Assembly (NCBI GenBank): GCA_003157235.1
Contig: PMJC01000134.1
Coordinates: 200 to 9,833 of the forward strand
Direction of reading: 5' to 3'
DNA: 9,634 nucleotides
From: Methanosarcina sp.
GTDB lineage: Archaea; Halobacteriota; Methanosarcinia; Methanosarcinales; Methanosarcinaceae
Position numbers and translations under genes: made by a program. The notes beneath the pieces are model-generated. The model worked only from the letters and a program-made list of their open reading frames with translations, was not told the origin of the DNA and did no database searches. Positions 1 through 9,010 of the stretch are shown piece by piece (the stretch's first letter is position 1; every line of letters starts with the position of its first letter).

Positions 1-534
1 AAAATAACAGCCATCAGGATCCACACCTGAAGGGATATCAACAGAAATTACTGTTTTCCCCGCTTTTCCTTCCTTGTTTATTAAGTCAACAGCTATTGAC
101 TCTGGTTCTTTCAAACTTTTTTTTACTCCTGTTCCGAATATAGCGTCTACTAGCAAGTCGGCTTCTGAAAATCAATCAGAGGCTGCAGATGTAAGCTGAC
201 TTGAATCCTTGATTTCGAGCACTTGCAATCGGTTGAACTTTAACCGGGAAAAGTTATGACAGGATTCCCTGGTTTTTATGTCATGAGCCTTTCCCAGCAA
301 AATGAATTTGATAGTATATCCTGAAAAGCCTGCAAGGTGTCTGCCGGCAACAAAAGCATCTCCTCCGTTATTTCCTAGGCCTGCGACAAAAAATACTTTC
401 CCACATTCCATCTTCTCCCTTATATTTTGCGCGATAATAGCCCCCGCATTTTCCATTAACTGGACAGGAAATAGGCCAAGGTGTTCGCAATTTATATCAA
501 TTGCCCTCATCTGCGAAGAACTGATACACTTCAT
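1..534 (-). pseudogene. nnrE: NAD(P)H-hydrate epimerase (YjeF N-terminal domain), partial, interrupted by an in-frame TGA
   Basis: The enzyme epimerises damaged NAD(P)H hydrate so that a partner dehydratase can restore NAD(P)H; in many archaea the two are fused in one protein, so the missing part beyond the left edge may include the dehydratase domain. Seen here: ATG at 534-532, then QLMENAG near residue 25 and the nucleotide-site motif GLGNNGGDAF near residues 52-61. After codon 120 there is a TGA (174-172). The same frame then runs open for 57 more codons to the window edge and carries typical family sequence: LLVDAIFGTG, then SVDIPSGVDPDG, which includes the expected catalytic Asp. The TGA lies in SAASD(stop)FSEAD, where a Trp (TGG) would be a one-base change. 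Other genes here encode Trp as TGG, and UGA recoding is not expected in this group. A recent pseudogene or a sequencing error is most likely. An in-frame TGA sits just upstream of the ATG, supporting this start; no clear Shine-Dalgarno is visible. Confidence 0.85.
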
Positions 535-737
535 AATAATTACTCATATATTCTTTTTGATTCTTTTTTAACATTCAGCAAATATTCTCTTTAAATTTGA
601 ATTACCTGATTTCAGGAACTATTATAGAAATCATTAAATATCTCTACGATAATTGAAGCAAATTATTCATTATATTTTAACCGAGAAAATCTTATTTGAC
701 ATCATTAACTATTATATGTTGCATTATGATATTATAT

Positions 738-828
738 AGAGGACTTCGATTAACCTCTTATTTTTATGAATTACCAATATACCATTTATAGGCATATGAC
801 GAAATTCAGGGGTTTATCGAAATCCTCT
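738..828. repeat. Imperfect inverted repeat, 21-base arms, 49-base spacer
   Basis: The arm at 738-758 and the reverse complement of 808-828 agree at 18 of 21 positions; both share AGAGGA and TTCGAT blocks. As RNA this would give a long stem with a 49-base loop. A TATA-like ATTATATG at 711-718 lies about 25 bases before the first arm, which is the normal archaeal spacing to a transcription start, so a transcript could begin at the stem. It could be a small RNA, part of the DHH gene leader, or the relic of a small mobile element. Function unknown. Confidence 0.55.
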
Positions 829-1133
829 GTAACATACCTGAAAGACTAATTATCCTGAAAACCATGTTAATCACAAGAGACTAATTTAATCCCTTAGATA
901 AAGTTAAGTAATTCTCATTAAAATTTGCTCTATTATACTTAACTCAGTTTGATATGAGCAAGAAAAGTGATAAAAAGTAACTATATTAATAAAGAATGTA
1001 AGCAATAAAATTAGAATAAAAGCACCGATATGGTAATAAATTAAAAAATCACTGACTTTAGTAAAACCGCAAACATGCAGGATTCTAATAAGTATTTGCT
1101 TTCCTCTGCAAGTGGCCGGATTTGCATGAGACA

Positions 1134-1139
1134 GGGAGG
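1134..1139 (+). promoter_or_regulatory. Shine-Dalgarno site that fixes a TTG start for the DHH gene
   Basis: GGGAGG followed after 6 bases by TTG at 1146-1148 is a near-ideal archaeal ribosome binding site. A TTG at 1122 in the same frame would add 8 residues, but it has no such site in front of it, and this Shine-Dalgarno would then lie inside the coding region. The 1146 start is therefore preferred. Confidence 0.8.
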
Positions 1140-1145
1140 ATTATT

Positions 1146-2612
1146 TTGTCTAATTTTCCAAAAGATGTTGATAGCAACCTTAAGAATTCAATCAAACCCA
1201 GATACTTAGTTCTGGGCAGTGGAAGTGTTGGTTTTGCACTTGCAAAAGAGCTAAGGGATAGCAATAAGTTGGTAATCGTCGTAGATAAAGATGAAGCCAA
1301 GGTAGAAACTCTCCGAGAGGAAGGCTTCGAAACAATTGCAGGTGACATCTCCGATCCTGAGCTCGTGAATAAGATTGATCTTAAAAATGTTGTAGTCATC
1401 CTTTTCCTGACTTCCAATAACGAGGCAAATCGAAAGGGTCTTGAAAATTTTAAAATTGTAGCCAACCCTGATGTCCAGCTCTTTTCCCGGGCTTCAGATA
1501 TAATTAATAAGGAAAAGATGGAAAACCTCGGAGCAGATTATGTTTTTATGCCTTCAAAACTTATTGCAAGCTCCCTTTCTCGTTCCCTTGAGAGGGCTGA
1601 GTCCGTTCACAGGGGCAACAGGCTTGCGAGGTGGCTAAAAGGGATAAGGGATAAAAAACTTGCTATTGTAATTCATGATAACCCTGATCCGGATGCAATC
1701 TCCAGCGGGCTTGCACTAAAGGAAATCGCAAAAAATATTGGTGTAGAAGCAAATATTCTCTACCATGGCAGGATCGGACACCAGGAAAACAAAGCTTTCG
1801 TAAACCTTTTAGGGATTGACCTTGGCAAGATTGAAGATAATAACCTTCAAAATTTTAATGAAATTGCCCTTATAGACTGTTCCGTCCCTGGTGTTAACAA
1901 CATGGTTCCACCCAATTCATATGTGGGCATTGTAATTGACCATCACCCACCCGGAGAAATTGAGGTAAAGGCTGAGTACATAGACATTCGGCCTAATTTT
2001 GGGGCAACTGCAACTATTATGACAAAGTACCTCCAGCAGCTTAATATTAATATATCAAAAACCTTGTCAACAGCTCTACTATATGGGATTCGGACTGATA
2101 CCCAGGACTTCAAGCGAAAAACAGATCCAGCCGACCTCTCAGCTGCTTCATATCTCTATCCCCTTTCGAATCACGGAATCCTTGACCAGCTAGAGCAGCC
2201 TTCAATGGCTATTGAAACTCTAGAAGTACTTGGAGAAGCCATCAGAAACCGTCAGGTTATTGGAAGTTACCTTCTCTCAAATGTCGGGAATATTAGGGAT
2301 AGAGACACTCTTCCGCAAGCTGCGGATTACCTCTTGAGTCTTGAAGGAATCTCCACAACGGTCGTTTTTGGAGTTAGTGAAGATCGTATCTATATCTCAG
2401 GACGTAGCAATGATATTAGAGTTAACCTTGGCGAAATTATGCGCCAAGCTTTTGGCGAAGATGCAGGTGGGCATGCTAATGCAGCAGGTGCCCAGATTCC
2501 TCTGGGAGTTTTCAGCGCTACAAAAGATAGACAGACACTATTGAGGTTGGTTAATGAATCAGTGGTCAAGAGATTCTTGAGTGTCGTAGGTGTAGAAAGC
2601 ACAGGAGAATAA
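1146..2612 (+). CDS. TrkA-N (RCK) / DHH / DHHA1 fusion phosphoesterase
   Basis: A 488-residue protein from the TTG at 1146. Residues about 19-135 form a TrkA-N Rossmann domain with GSGSVG near 24-29 and the acidic strand end VVDKDE, expected to bind NAD(H) or another nucleotide. Residues about 170-340 are a DHH phosphoesterase domain with the metal-binding motifs HDNPDPDA (177-184), IDCS (Asp 244), DHH (265-267) and RTDTQDF (Asp 318). The C-terminal DHHA1 domain shows GGHANAAG at 441-448. All key metal and substrate motifs are present, so it should be an active Mn-dependent hydrolase. Relatives cleave short oligonucleotides, pAp or cyclic di-AMP; which of these applies here is not shown by sequence. 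The RCK-like sensor makes a role in nucleotide or potassium-linked signalling an attractive inference. No transmembrane segment is evident. It stands alone, divergent from nnrE. Confidence 0.9.
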   Translation: MSNFPKDVDSNLKNSIKPRYLVLGSGSVGFALAKELRDSNKLVIVVDKDEAKVETLREEGFETIAGDISDPELVNKIDLKNVVVILFLTSNNEANRKGLENFKIVANPDVQLFSRASDIINKEKMENLGADYVFMPSKLIASSLSRSLERAESVHRGNRLARWLKGIRDKKLAIVIHDNPDPDAISSGLALKEIAKNIGVEANILYHGRIGHQENKAFVNLLGIDLGKIEDNNLQNFNEIALIDCSVPGVNNMVPPNSYVGIVIDHHPPGEIEVKAEYIDIRPNFGATATIMTKYLQQLNINISKTLSTALLYGIRTDTQDFKRKTDPADLSAASYLYPLSNHGILDQLEQPSMAIETLEVLGEAIRNRQVIGSYLLSNVGNIRDRDTLPQAADYLLSLEGISTTVVFGVSEDRIYISGRSNDIRVNLGEIMRQAFGEDAGGHANAAGAQIPLGVFSATKDRQTLLRLVNESVVKRFLSVVGVESTGE

Positions 2613-2638
2613 CATATTAACAAAATATATTGCAAAAG

Positions 2639-2664
2639 TTTTTCAATTATTTAATAAATTTTTT
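2639..2664 (+). terminator. Probable U-rich terminator of the DHH gene
   Basis: T5 (2639-2643) and T6 (2659-2664) runs lie 27-52 bases after the stop codon. Archaeal RNA polymerase terminates at oligo-T runs without needing a hairpin. No strong stem is seen. Confidence 0.4.
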
Positions 2665-3010
2665 AATGTCTCCTGAGATCTCTAAAATTTAAAATTAATT
2701 ACATTGGCAATTGACTGCAATTAATCAAAAACCCATAAATTAATAAAAAAAAAGATATCTATCAACCGATTTTTTGCAAGCTTAATAGTTCATAAGTCAA
2801 TTAATAGTGGTTATCGAGAAAGTTTTCACCACTGCTACAAGCTGCGAGGTATATAATCCCCTTTGTTGTGAAATGTTTCAGAAAACTTTAGCATGATCAA
2901 ATCATTTTTGTTATCCTTGATAAAGGAATAAGCTATTTTACTATCTATTTTTATGAAAATAGCAAGATAATACCCTTTTCAGGCAGAATCCGTCATCATT
3001 TTGTGAAATA
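2665..3010. other. AT-rich non-coding stretch before the first IS remnant
   Basis: No supported gene. A 6-base perfect inverted repeat AGTGGT/ACCACT at 2806-2811 and 2828-2833 could be part of the decayed left end of the adjoining insertion sequence, but I could not match it to a repeat at the right end. Confidence 0.4.
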
Positions 3011-3768
3011 CAGGCTCGAAGATGATGGAATCGATGAGATAATGATGTTACTTGGTGGAAAAATCCTCAAACCCTCATGAGAACAGGAAGATCAGATTCA
3101 TTTCATTCCAGTGGGGCTTCAAGATATGAACTTATTCTGATTATAATCCTCGTTATGAATGTAAAATGGCTAAAATGTACATCACACTGATCGAAACTAC
3201 CCTGTTTTCATGACTTCTACTTATGGTCTTGCCTCTGATTCTCTTGAACTTATTAAATACATAGAGGCTTTGTAAAAAAAGAATGCTGATATATAATCAC
3301 ATTCTAACGACGTAGGTTATGATTCGTTCCTTAATCATGCGTATATATGGTGGCATCTTAAAGCAAAATAAGTCATCCCTTGTCCATTAAATGCCGTAAA
3401 CAATAGGATGAAGAGATTGAAAGAATAGACCAGTGGGTAAATAAAATGTAGAAGAAGGTAAGAGATATCAATGCGAAAATGAAAGATGAACGTAGTTTCC
3501 TGTGTCAGAATGGAAAAATAGTACGGGTAGGATTATCTGAAAGATAAAAATATTAGAGATTATTCATTCAAAGAACTCTGCAAAAAAAGAGTGGAATGCA
3601 AAAAGAGACCAGACATATATAAGGATAAAGTAAAATCTGAAGTAAGTAGAATCAGACAGGGGAGTAGAATATCTACTACTTCTGAACGTCATTGCATATC
3701 AATTAGTGGTGCTTACTGAATCATAAAAAAGGTTTAAAAGTAAATATTCATTCGGAGGATTTTTAAAA
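3011..3768 (+). pseudogene. Decayed DDE transposase, IS4-type (YREK signature)
   Basis: Pieces of one transposase occur in order in different frames: RLEDDGIDEIMMLLGG (3011-3058), YNPRYECKMAKMY (from 3142), PVFMTSTYGL and SLELIKYIEAL (3198-3272), YDSFLNHAYIWWHLKAK (3318-3368), ERIDQWVNKM with TAG where Trp is expected (from 3419), NIRDYSFKELCKKRVECK (from about 3549), and LLLLNVIAYQLVVLTES (3673-3723). The first piece is the least certain. The IS4 hallmark Y-x2-R-x3-E-x6-K is recognisable as C-KK-R-VEC-K-KRPDIY-K: the spacing is kept but Tyr became Cys and the catalytic Glu became Lys. With at least four frame changes and several stops this is long dead. Exact IS family and terminal repeats are not determined; the link to Methanosarcina elements is from memory of similar proteins. 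Confidence 0.75.
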
Positions 3769-3847
3769 AAACAATTGTCAAATTAGATAACGGATTTTAA
3801 GAGCTAATTTGAGATTCACCCTCAAAATTAGAACGTCAAGCGAAAAC

Positions 3848-3856
3848 TATTTAATA
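3848..3856 (+). promoter_or_regulatory. Candidate TATA box (box A) for tRNA-Met
   Basis: TATTTAATA lies about 27 bases before a TGC around 3880, the spacing seen in methanogen stable-RNA promoters. This would give a 5' leader of about 34 bases to be removed by RNase P. Other AT-rich choices exist in this region, so it is tentative. Confidence 0.35.
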
Positions 3857-3913
3857 GATAGCTAGTATTTTCAGATATCTGCTTCGATAAAGTGACATTA
3901 ATAATTACCCTGT

Positions 3914-3988
3914 AGCGGGGTAGGGTAGCCAGGAGATCCCGACGGGCTCATAACCCGTAGACCGATGGTTCGAATCCATCCCCCGCTA
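3914..3988 (+). tRNA. Initiator tRNA-Met (CAT anticodon)
   Basis: A 75-base cloverleaf without encoded CCA or intron. The acceptor stem AGCGGGG (3914-3920) pairs with CCCCGCT (3981-3987), with discriminator A at 3988. The anticodon stem ACGGG/CCCGT encloses CTCATAA with CAT at 3949-3951. The T arm is GATGG-TTCGAAT-CCATC, and the variable loop has 5 bases. Two features mark it as the initiator rather than elongator Met or Ile tRNA: the GGG:CCC pairs at the base of the anticodon stem, and the A1-U72 pair typical of archaeal initiators. It starts translation by carrying Met to the P site with aIF2. It is intact although decayed insertion sequences lie on both sides. Confidence 0.96.
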
Positions 3989-3996
3989 TTGTGAAG

Positions 3997-4003
3997 TTTT
4001 TTT
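3997..4003 (+). terminator. Oligo-T terminator after tRNA-iMet
   Basis: A T7 run begins 9 bases after the tRNA 3' end, the usual archaeal tRNA terminator arrangement. Confidence 0.65.
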
Positions 4004-4289
4004 GGATGCTCTAATATCTTTTGCAACTATTTATCCTGGATAAAATAATATCATTAGCCATCTTTATCAATACTAAATGTGAAAATTTTTTGAGGATTTT
4101 TTAAATTGTAGCCATTGATTATTTTTTTATTATCGCTTCAATTAGATTATCACAGCAATTAGCAATAGAAATATATATTAAGTCAAAATCGGTGAATCCA
4201 ACTTATTTTGAGTAGATGGAAAATCACTGAGAATTTTTACCAGCTTCTCTGCATTTTAGTATTGGAAAGTTTAAATATATTTACAATAA
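4004..4289. other. AT-rich non-coding stretch between tRNA and second IS remnant
   Basis: No gene is supported. T-rich runs occur at 4087-4092, 4100-4105 and 4120-4127. The left end of the IS5-type remnant probably lies in the second half, but I could not identify a terminal inverted repeat. Confidence 0.4.
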
Positions 4290-5085
4290 ATTTTATTCGT
4301 GAGAAATCTTACTTATTTGCTCTTAAAGTATTTTCAAAATGTTTTCATTCAGTTGGAGATAAACTTGCTGAAATTTATATCTCAATTGATTTGGAATCTT
4401 TTCATCTCATTTTTGCATCCATGCATTTGGACAAAACAGTTTTCCTGGGGAAGACCTGAAGCTGACGTAATCATTACGTTCCGAATGCTTGTTTTACAGC
4501 AATTACATGGTTTTTTTTCGACTTTGAATTTGAAAAATAATGTATTGATCGAATTTCTTTCAGGAAATATTTTGGTTTTTCTGAGTAAATTTTAGATAGT
4601 ACTACAGTCTGGTTATTCAGAAAAATAATTATTGATAACTGAAAAGAAGAAAAAATGTGATAACAGTTGCAAAGCCAACTTGATAACCTTGGTTTGAAAT
4701 AAAAAATGGACTAATTCAGGATATAATTTTATTCATCCAGATCTTGGACATGCAAGAATAGATAAATCTCGAGAAAATGAAGTAAAAATAAGGAGAAACA
4801 GAGATGGAAATTGGACAAAAAAGGGTGATAAGTCACACTTGGATATAAACTTCATACCATTTAATAGACGGGGATTATGAGCTGATCAGAAGATTCAAAA
4901 CAACAATTGCATCACTCATGATTTGAGTATAGATTTATCATAAAAAATGAAGTGGTTTACAGAGACAGAGGATACTTTGAAACAAAATCAAAAATTTATG
5001 ATGCAACAATGAAAAGAGCAATTAAAGAATATCCTCTGGGAATAACGGATATATTAAGGAACCAGATGATCAACCAAAAAATAGG
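4290..5085 (+). pseudogene. Decayed, 3'-truncated IS5-type transposase
   Basis: Collinear pieces of an IS5-family transposase lie in several frames: LFALKVFSKCFHSVGDKLAEI then SMHLDKT (about 4313-4438), GRPEADVIITFRMLVLQQLHG (4449-4511), a frame change at a T8 run (4511-4518), then FEFEK-stop-CIDRISFRKYFGFSE (to about 4585), STTVWLFR, QLDNLGLK, FIHPDLGHARIDKSRENEV (from about 4731), NRDGNWTKKGDKSH, YELIRRFKTT, and VVYRDRGYFETKSKIYDATMKRA (4952 on), ending at GITDILRNQMINQK. The D-R-G-Y-F block carries the second catalytic Asp. The C-terminal part that family members continue with, including the GERPYAVIK-like block near the catalytic Glu, is missing, so the element is both frameshifted and truncated at about 5085. 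Two short open frames inside this stretch are fragments of the same dead gene, not separate genes. Confidence 0.85.
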
Positions 5086-5316
5086 ATCAACCATATCAAG
5101 GTGGATTTTAATGCAGATGGCTCAGCAGCAATAATACAGAAAGGTAGTAAATTAAATGAGTTTTTAAATGAAAGAATAAATCAATATGACATGCAAAATC
5201 ATTTTATTAGTAAGGAAAATTACCATAATTTATGGAATATGATTACAAATGATGATATATACAAAGATGAAAGAGAATCTAAAAAGGGGCGAAATCCAAA
5301 AGAGGAAGATTGTTGA
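5083..5316 (+). other. Unrecognised open fragment at the truncated end of the IS5 remnant
   Basis: An open frame of about 77 codons without a good start site (a GTG at 5101 has no Shine-Dalgarno) abuts the point where transposase similarity stops. The peptide is hydrophilic and protein-like, with VDFNADGSAAIIQKGS near the start, ISKENYHNLWNMI in the middle and a charged tail KDERESKKGRNPKEED. After its TGA, another frame (about 5282-5353) continues plausibly with KRKIVETETFDVDAS, as if frameshifted. I do not recognise a family. It may be a remnant of a host gene disrupted when the element inserted or was deleted, or simply chance. Confidence 0.3.
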
Positions 5317-7211
<1,895 letters not shown>

Positions 7212-7250
7212 TTTAGGTAATATAAAAAAATTATCCTACTCTTTTAGAAA

Positions 7251-7290
7251 TTTTTGTCTCAATAATCACCGAAACCTTTTTCAAATTTTT
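7251..7290 (+). terminator. U-rich terminator region of pyrG
   Basis: Three T5 runs at 7251-7255, 7277-7281 and 7286-7290 follow the pyrG stop by 40-80 bases, as expected for archaeal termination. Confidence 0.5.
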
Positions 7291-7894
7291 CCATCCGGAT
7301 CTTGCTAGTGTACACAGATGTAGAATTTGTTTGCTTTATTTGACAACTGTTATTCATTGAAAGCTAGATTAATTTTTAAGCTAATGTCAAATTGAGAAAA
7401 TAGATGACATTCTTGTGTACGTCTGCGTAAAGTGGGTTTCAGCTTCTATTTAAGTGATATATATAAATTATTTAATGTAATGAAGTCATTGATTATGTAG
7501 GATTTGGATAAACCTCAATTATTGGTTGGTTGTTTATAATGCATCTGTAAGCAATTTTTTGAAATAGTAGATTTATAGGATTTCTTTATGAAAAAGATAA
7601 TCCAACTTATTGTGTAAATACTAATAGTTTACTGCTCTATCTTCTGAATTCTGTAGTATCATTGATATAATAATTTTACTCGATAAAACAAATTATAGCT
7701 ATCAAGAGATTTTTAATATTTAATTCCATGCTGCAATATCTTCTACCAGTTCGCTTGAATCTGCAACAAACTATCTGGGTTAAATAAAGAAATTAGCGAG
7801 AAATATTTGGGCAGGATTCCCACGGGATAAAAATTAGAGGTGAATCTGAATACATAAATATAGAGCTTACTATATATAGGAAGTCAATGGTAAC
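7291..7894. other. Long AT-rich intergenic region between convergent pyrG and mch
   Basis: pyrG and mch converge here, so no promoter is required, yet the gap totals 735 bases. I find no open frame of gene length on either strand and no clear RNA gene. A TATA-like ACTATATATAGG at 7870-7881 and a short minus-strand peptide-like stretch around 7720-7760 are noted but not convincing. Given the IS remnants elsewhere, this may be decayed mobile DNA too old to recognise by eye. Confidence 0.4.
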
Positions 7895-7934
7895 AAAAAA
7901 GAATGAAAAAAGAGAATAATCTACATTTAAAAAA
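7895..7934 (-). terminator. Triple oligo-T terminator of mch
   Basis: On the minus strand, three T6 runs (complement of 7929-7934, 7906-7911 and 7895-7900) begin 13 bases after the mch stop. This is a strong multi-run U-rich archaeal terminator. Confidence 0.6.
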
Positions 7935-7946
7935 GGGCAAATGATT

Positions 7947-8912
7947 TTATATCTGTTTTATTCCAAAAGATTGAAACAATATTTCCGGGTAAATTCCGCC
8001 GCTTGAGATTGTCTTTTTACTATTAAGGTCGTTTACATTAAGTCTAGCAGGCGCAAAAATATCTTCATTAACCTTCAAAAAGTCAAAATCTGCTTCTTTG
8101 AAGGTCTGATATAAAGGTTTTCCGAAATTATGGGAATTTGTGGAAGGCACCTTCTTTACTAATTCTTCCAGTTCGGCCAGTTCTCCGTTAAAGCACACTG
8201 TATAGTTTGTTTCACCGCCGTAAATCACACAGTCATTGGTTGAACCCATGCATTGAACATCGTTTCCTACGACTGGAGCAATGGGGGCAACGCCATATCC
8301 GCTCTTAATGCAATTGATGTTAAAGCCTATTGACTTGAATTTGTGGATTCCAGTTTCCAAGACACGGGCCGAGATTTGGACAGACCCGGCAATAGAGGCT
8401 GTAGGTGCAACTGCAATCATCACGTTTTCAGGGTCTACGCTGCAGTGTTTTGCAATGTGCTCTACAACTCTTTCGTCAGGTAGCTTGTTGGATTCTATGA
8501 ACAGAACTGCAGTTTGGAAGTCATCTTCATATCCTATCTCTTCATAGAGTTCTCTGGGTTTTAACGCAAGTGCGCGCGCAGGACCCGAAACTTTTCCTAA
8601 GTAATCTCCTACAGAGATCCTCCATCCTGCGTACTGGGAAGCCATACAGGCAATCAACGGATTGTCAGTTGCTATCTGAATGGCAGGCCACTTGAGATCT
8701 TTCAGATCAAAGGTGGTATATTGTAGGTCAGCAAGGTCAGCCAGGCAGAGTCTTGCCAGGTACAGCCCAGCTTCATATCCACCATCTTCTTTAACTCCGC
8801 AGTCAATAACTGTAGCCCCATTTTTGAGCTTTGTAACTTCGGTGTTCAGGTCTTCGCTCCAATCGAGCATTTCTTCCATGACATATGATCCCATTTCGTT
8901 GACGCTTATCAA
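7947..8912 (-). CDS. mch: Methenyltetrahydromethanopterin cyclohydrolase
   Basis: The enzyme interconverts N5-formyl- and N5,N10-methenyl-tetrahydromethanopterin (tetrahydrosarcinapterin in Methanosarcina), a cytoplasmic step in CO2 reduction to methane and in oxidation of methyl groups. The protein has 321 residues, the family length, and is colinear end to end with the family as I know it: [11 protein letters not shown] at the start, [16 protein letters not shown] near 91-106, the GPARAL block at 110-115, [21 protein letters not shown] at 168-188 and [20 protein letters not shown] in the second half. Arg 183 and Glu 186, which correspond to catalytic residues described for this family, are present. 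The start is TTG at 8912-8910, fixed by AGGTGG four bases upstream and by the conserved N terminus. It has its own TATA box about 90 bases upstream and a U-rich terminator, so it is probably monocistronic although a U32 peptidase gene lies upstream on the same strand. Confidence 0.98.
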   Translation of the reverse strand: MISVNEMGSYVMEEMLDWSEDLNTEVTKLKNGATVIDCGVKEDGGYEAGLYLARLCLADLADLQYTTFDLKDLKWPAIQIATDNPLIACMASQYAGWRISVGDYLGKVSGPARALALKPRELYEEIGYEDDFQTAVLFIESNKLPDERVVEHIAKHCSVDPENVMIAVAPTASIAGSVQISARVLETGIHKFKSIGFNINCIKSGYGVAPIAPVVGNDVQCMGSTNDCVIYGGETNYTVCFNGELAELEELVKKVPSTNSHNFGKPLYQTFKEADFDFLKVNEDIFAPARLNVNDLNSKKTISSGGIYPEILFQSFGIKQI

Positions 8913-8916
8913 GGTA

Positions 8917-8922
8917 CCACCT
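8917..8922 (-). promoter_or_regulatory. Shine-Dalgarno site for mch
   Basis: AGGTGG on the minus strand, within AAAGGTGGT, matches the 16S rRNA 3' end and lies 4 bases before the TTG start. It supports TTG as the true start. Confidence 0.75.
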
Positions 8923-9000
8923 TTCTGGCTCTGGATGAAAAGGAATAATGTTCTTAGTCAGGAAATTCTTTTTTAGCTGACTTTTCATCGTGAATAAGTG

Positions 9001-9010
9001 TTTTATATAG
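9001..9010 (-). promoter_or_regulatory. TATA box, probable mch promoter
   Basis: CTATATAAAA on the minus strand is close to the methanogen TATA consensus. Transcription would begin near 8978, giving a leader of about 65 bases. A second TATA-like element on the same strand at about 9146-9154 (ATATATAAA) could be a distal promoter. Confidence 0.6.

Larger units (their letters stand above)
535..1145. other. AT-rich intergenic region between divergent nnrE and the DHH gene
   Basis: This 611-base gap separates two divergently transcribed genes and must hold both promoters. I see no convincing coding frame. Plausible TATA-like stretches for the plus-strand gene are ATTATATG at 711-718 and CTATATTA at 981-988. 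An imperfect inverted repeat lies at 738-828 and is listed separately. The distance from either TATA candidate to the DHH start implies a leader of more than 100 bases, but the transcription start cannot be fixed from sequence alone. Confidence 0.5.

Noticed and set aside
172..174. Programmed selenocysteine insertion at the nnrE TGA
   Set aside because: Methanosarcina-type archaea are not known to make selenoproteins, and NnrE has no Cys or Sec at this point in the family.
2694..2725. Inverted repeat ATTAATT/AATTAAT
   Set aside because: The arms are very AT-rich and short, as expected by chance at this base composition.
4208..4595. Two overlapping open frames of 83 and 98 codons that look like small membrane-like hypothetical genes
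   Set aside because: They are frameshifted pieces of the same IS5-type transposase N terminus; the family sequence passes from one frame to the other near 4440-4449.
4952..5134. A 60-codon open frame as a separate small gene
   Set aside because: The VYRDRGYF and YDATMKRA motifs show it is the C-terminal part of the decayed transposase, without its own ribosome site.
7720..7800. Minus-strand peptide-like stretch reading VADSSELVEDIAAW
   Set aside because: It is only about 16 codons between stops, in AT-rich sequence, and I can name no family; too little to call.
8803..8988. Minus-strand 61-codon frame overlapping the mch start
   Set aside because: It lies out of frame over the conserved mch N terminus and is explained as a shadow of the gene and its leader.
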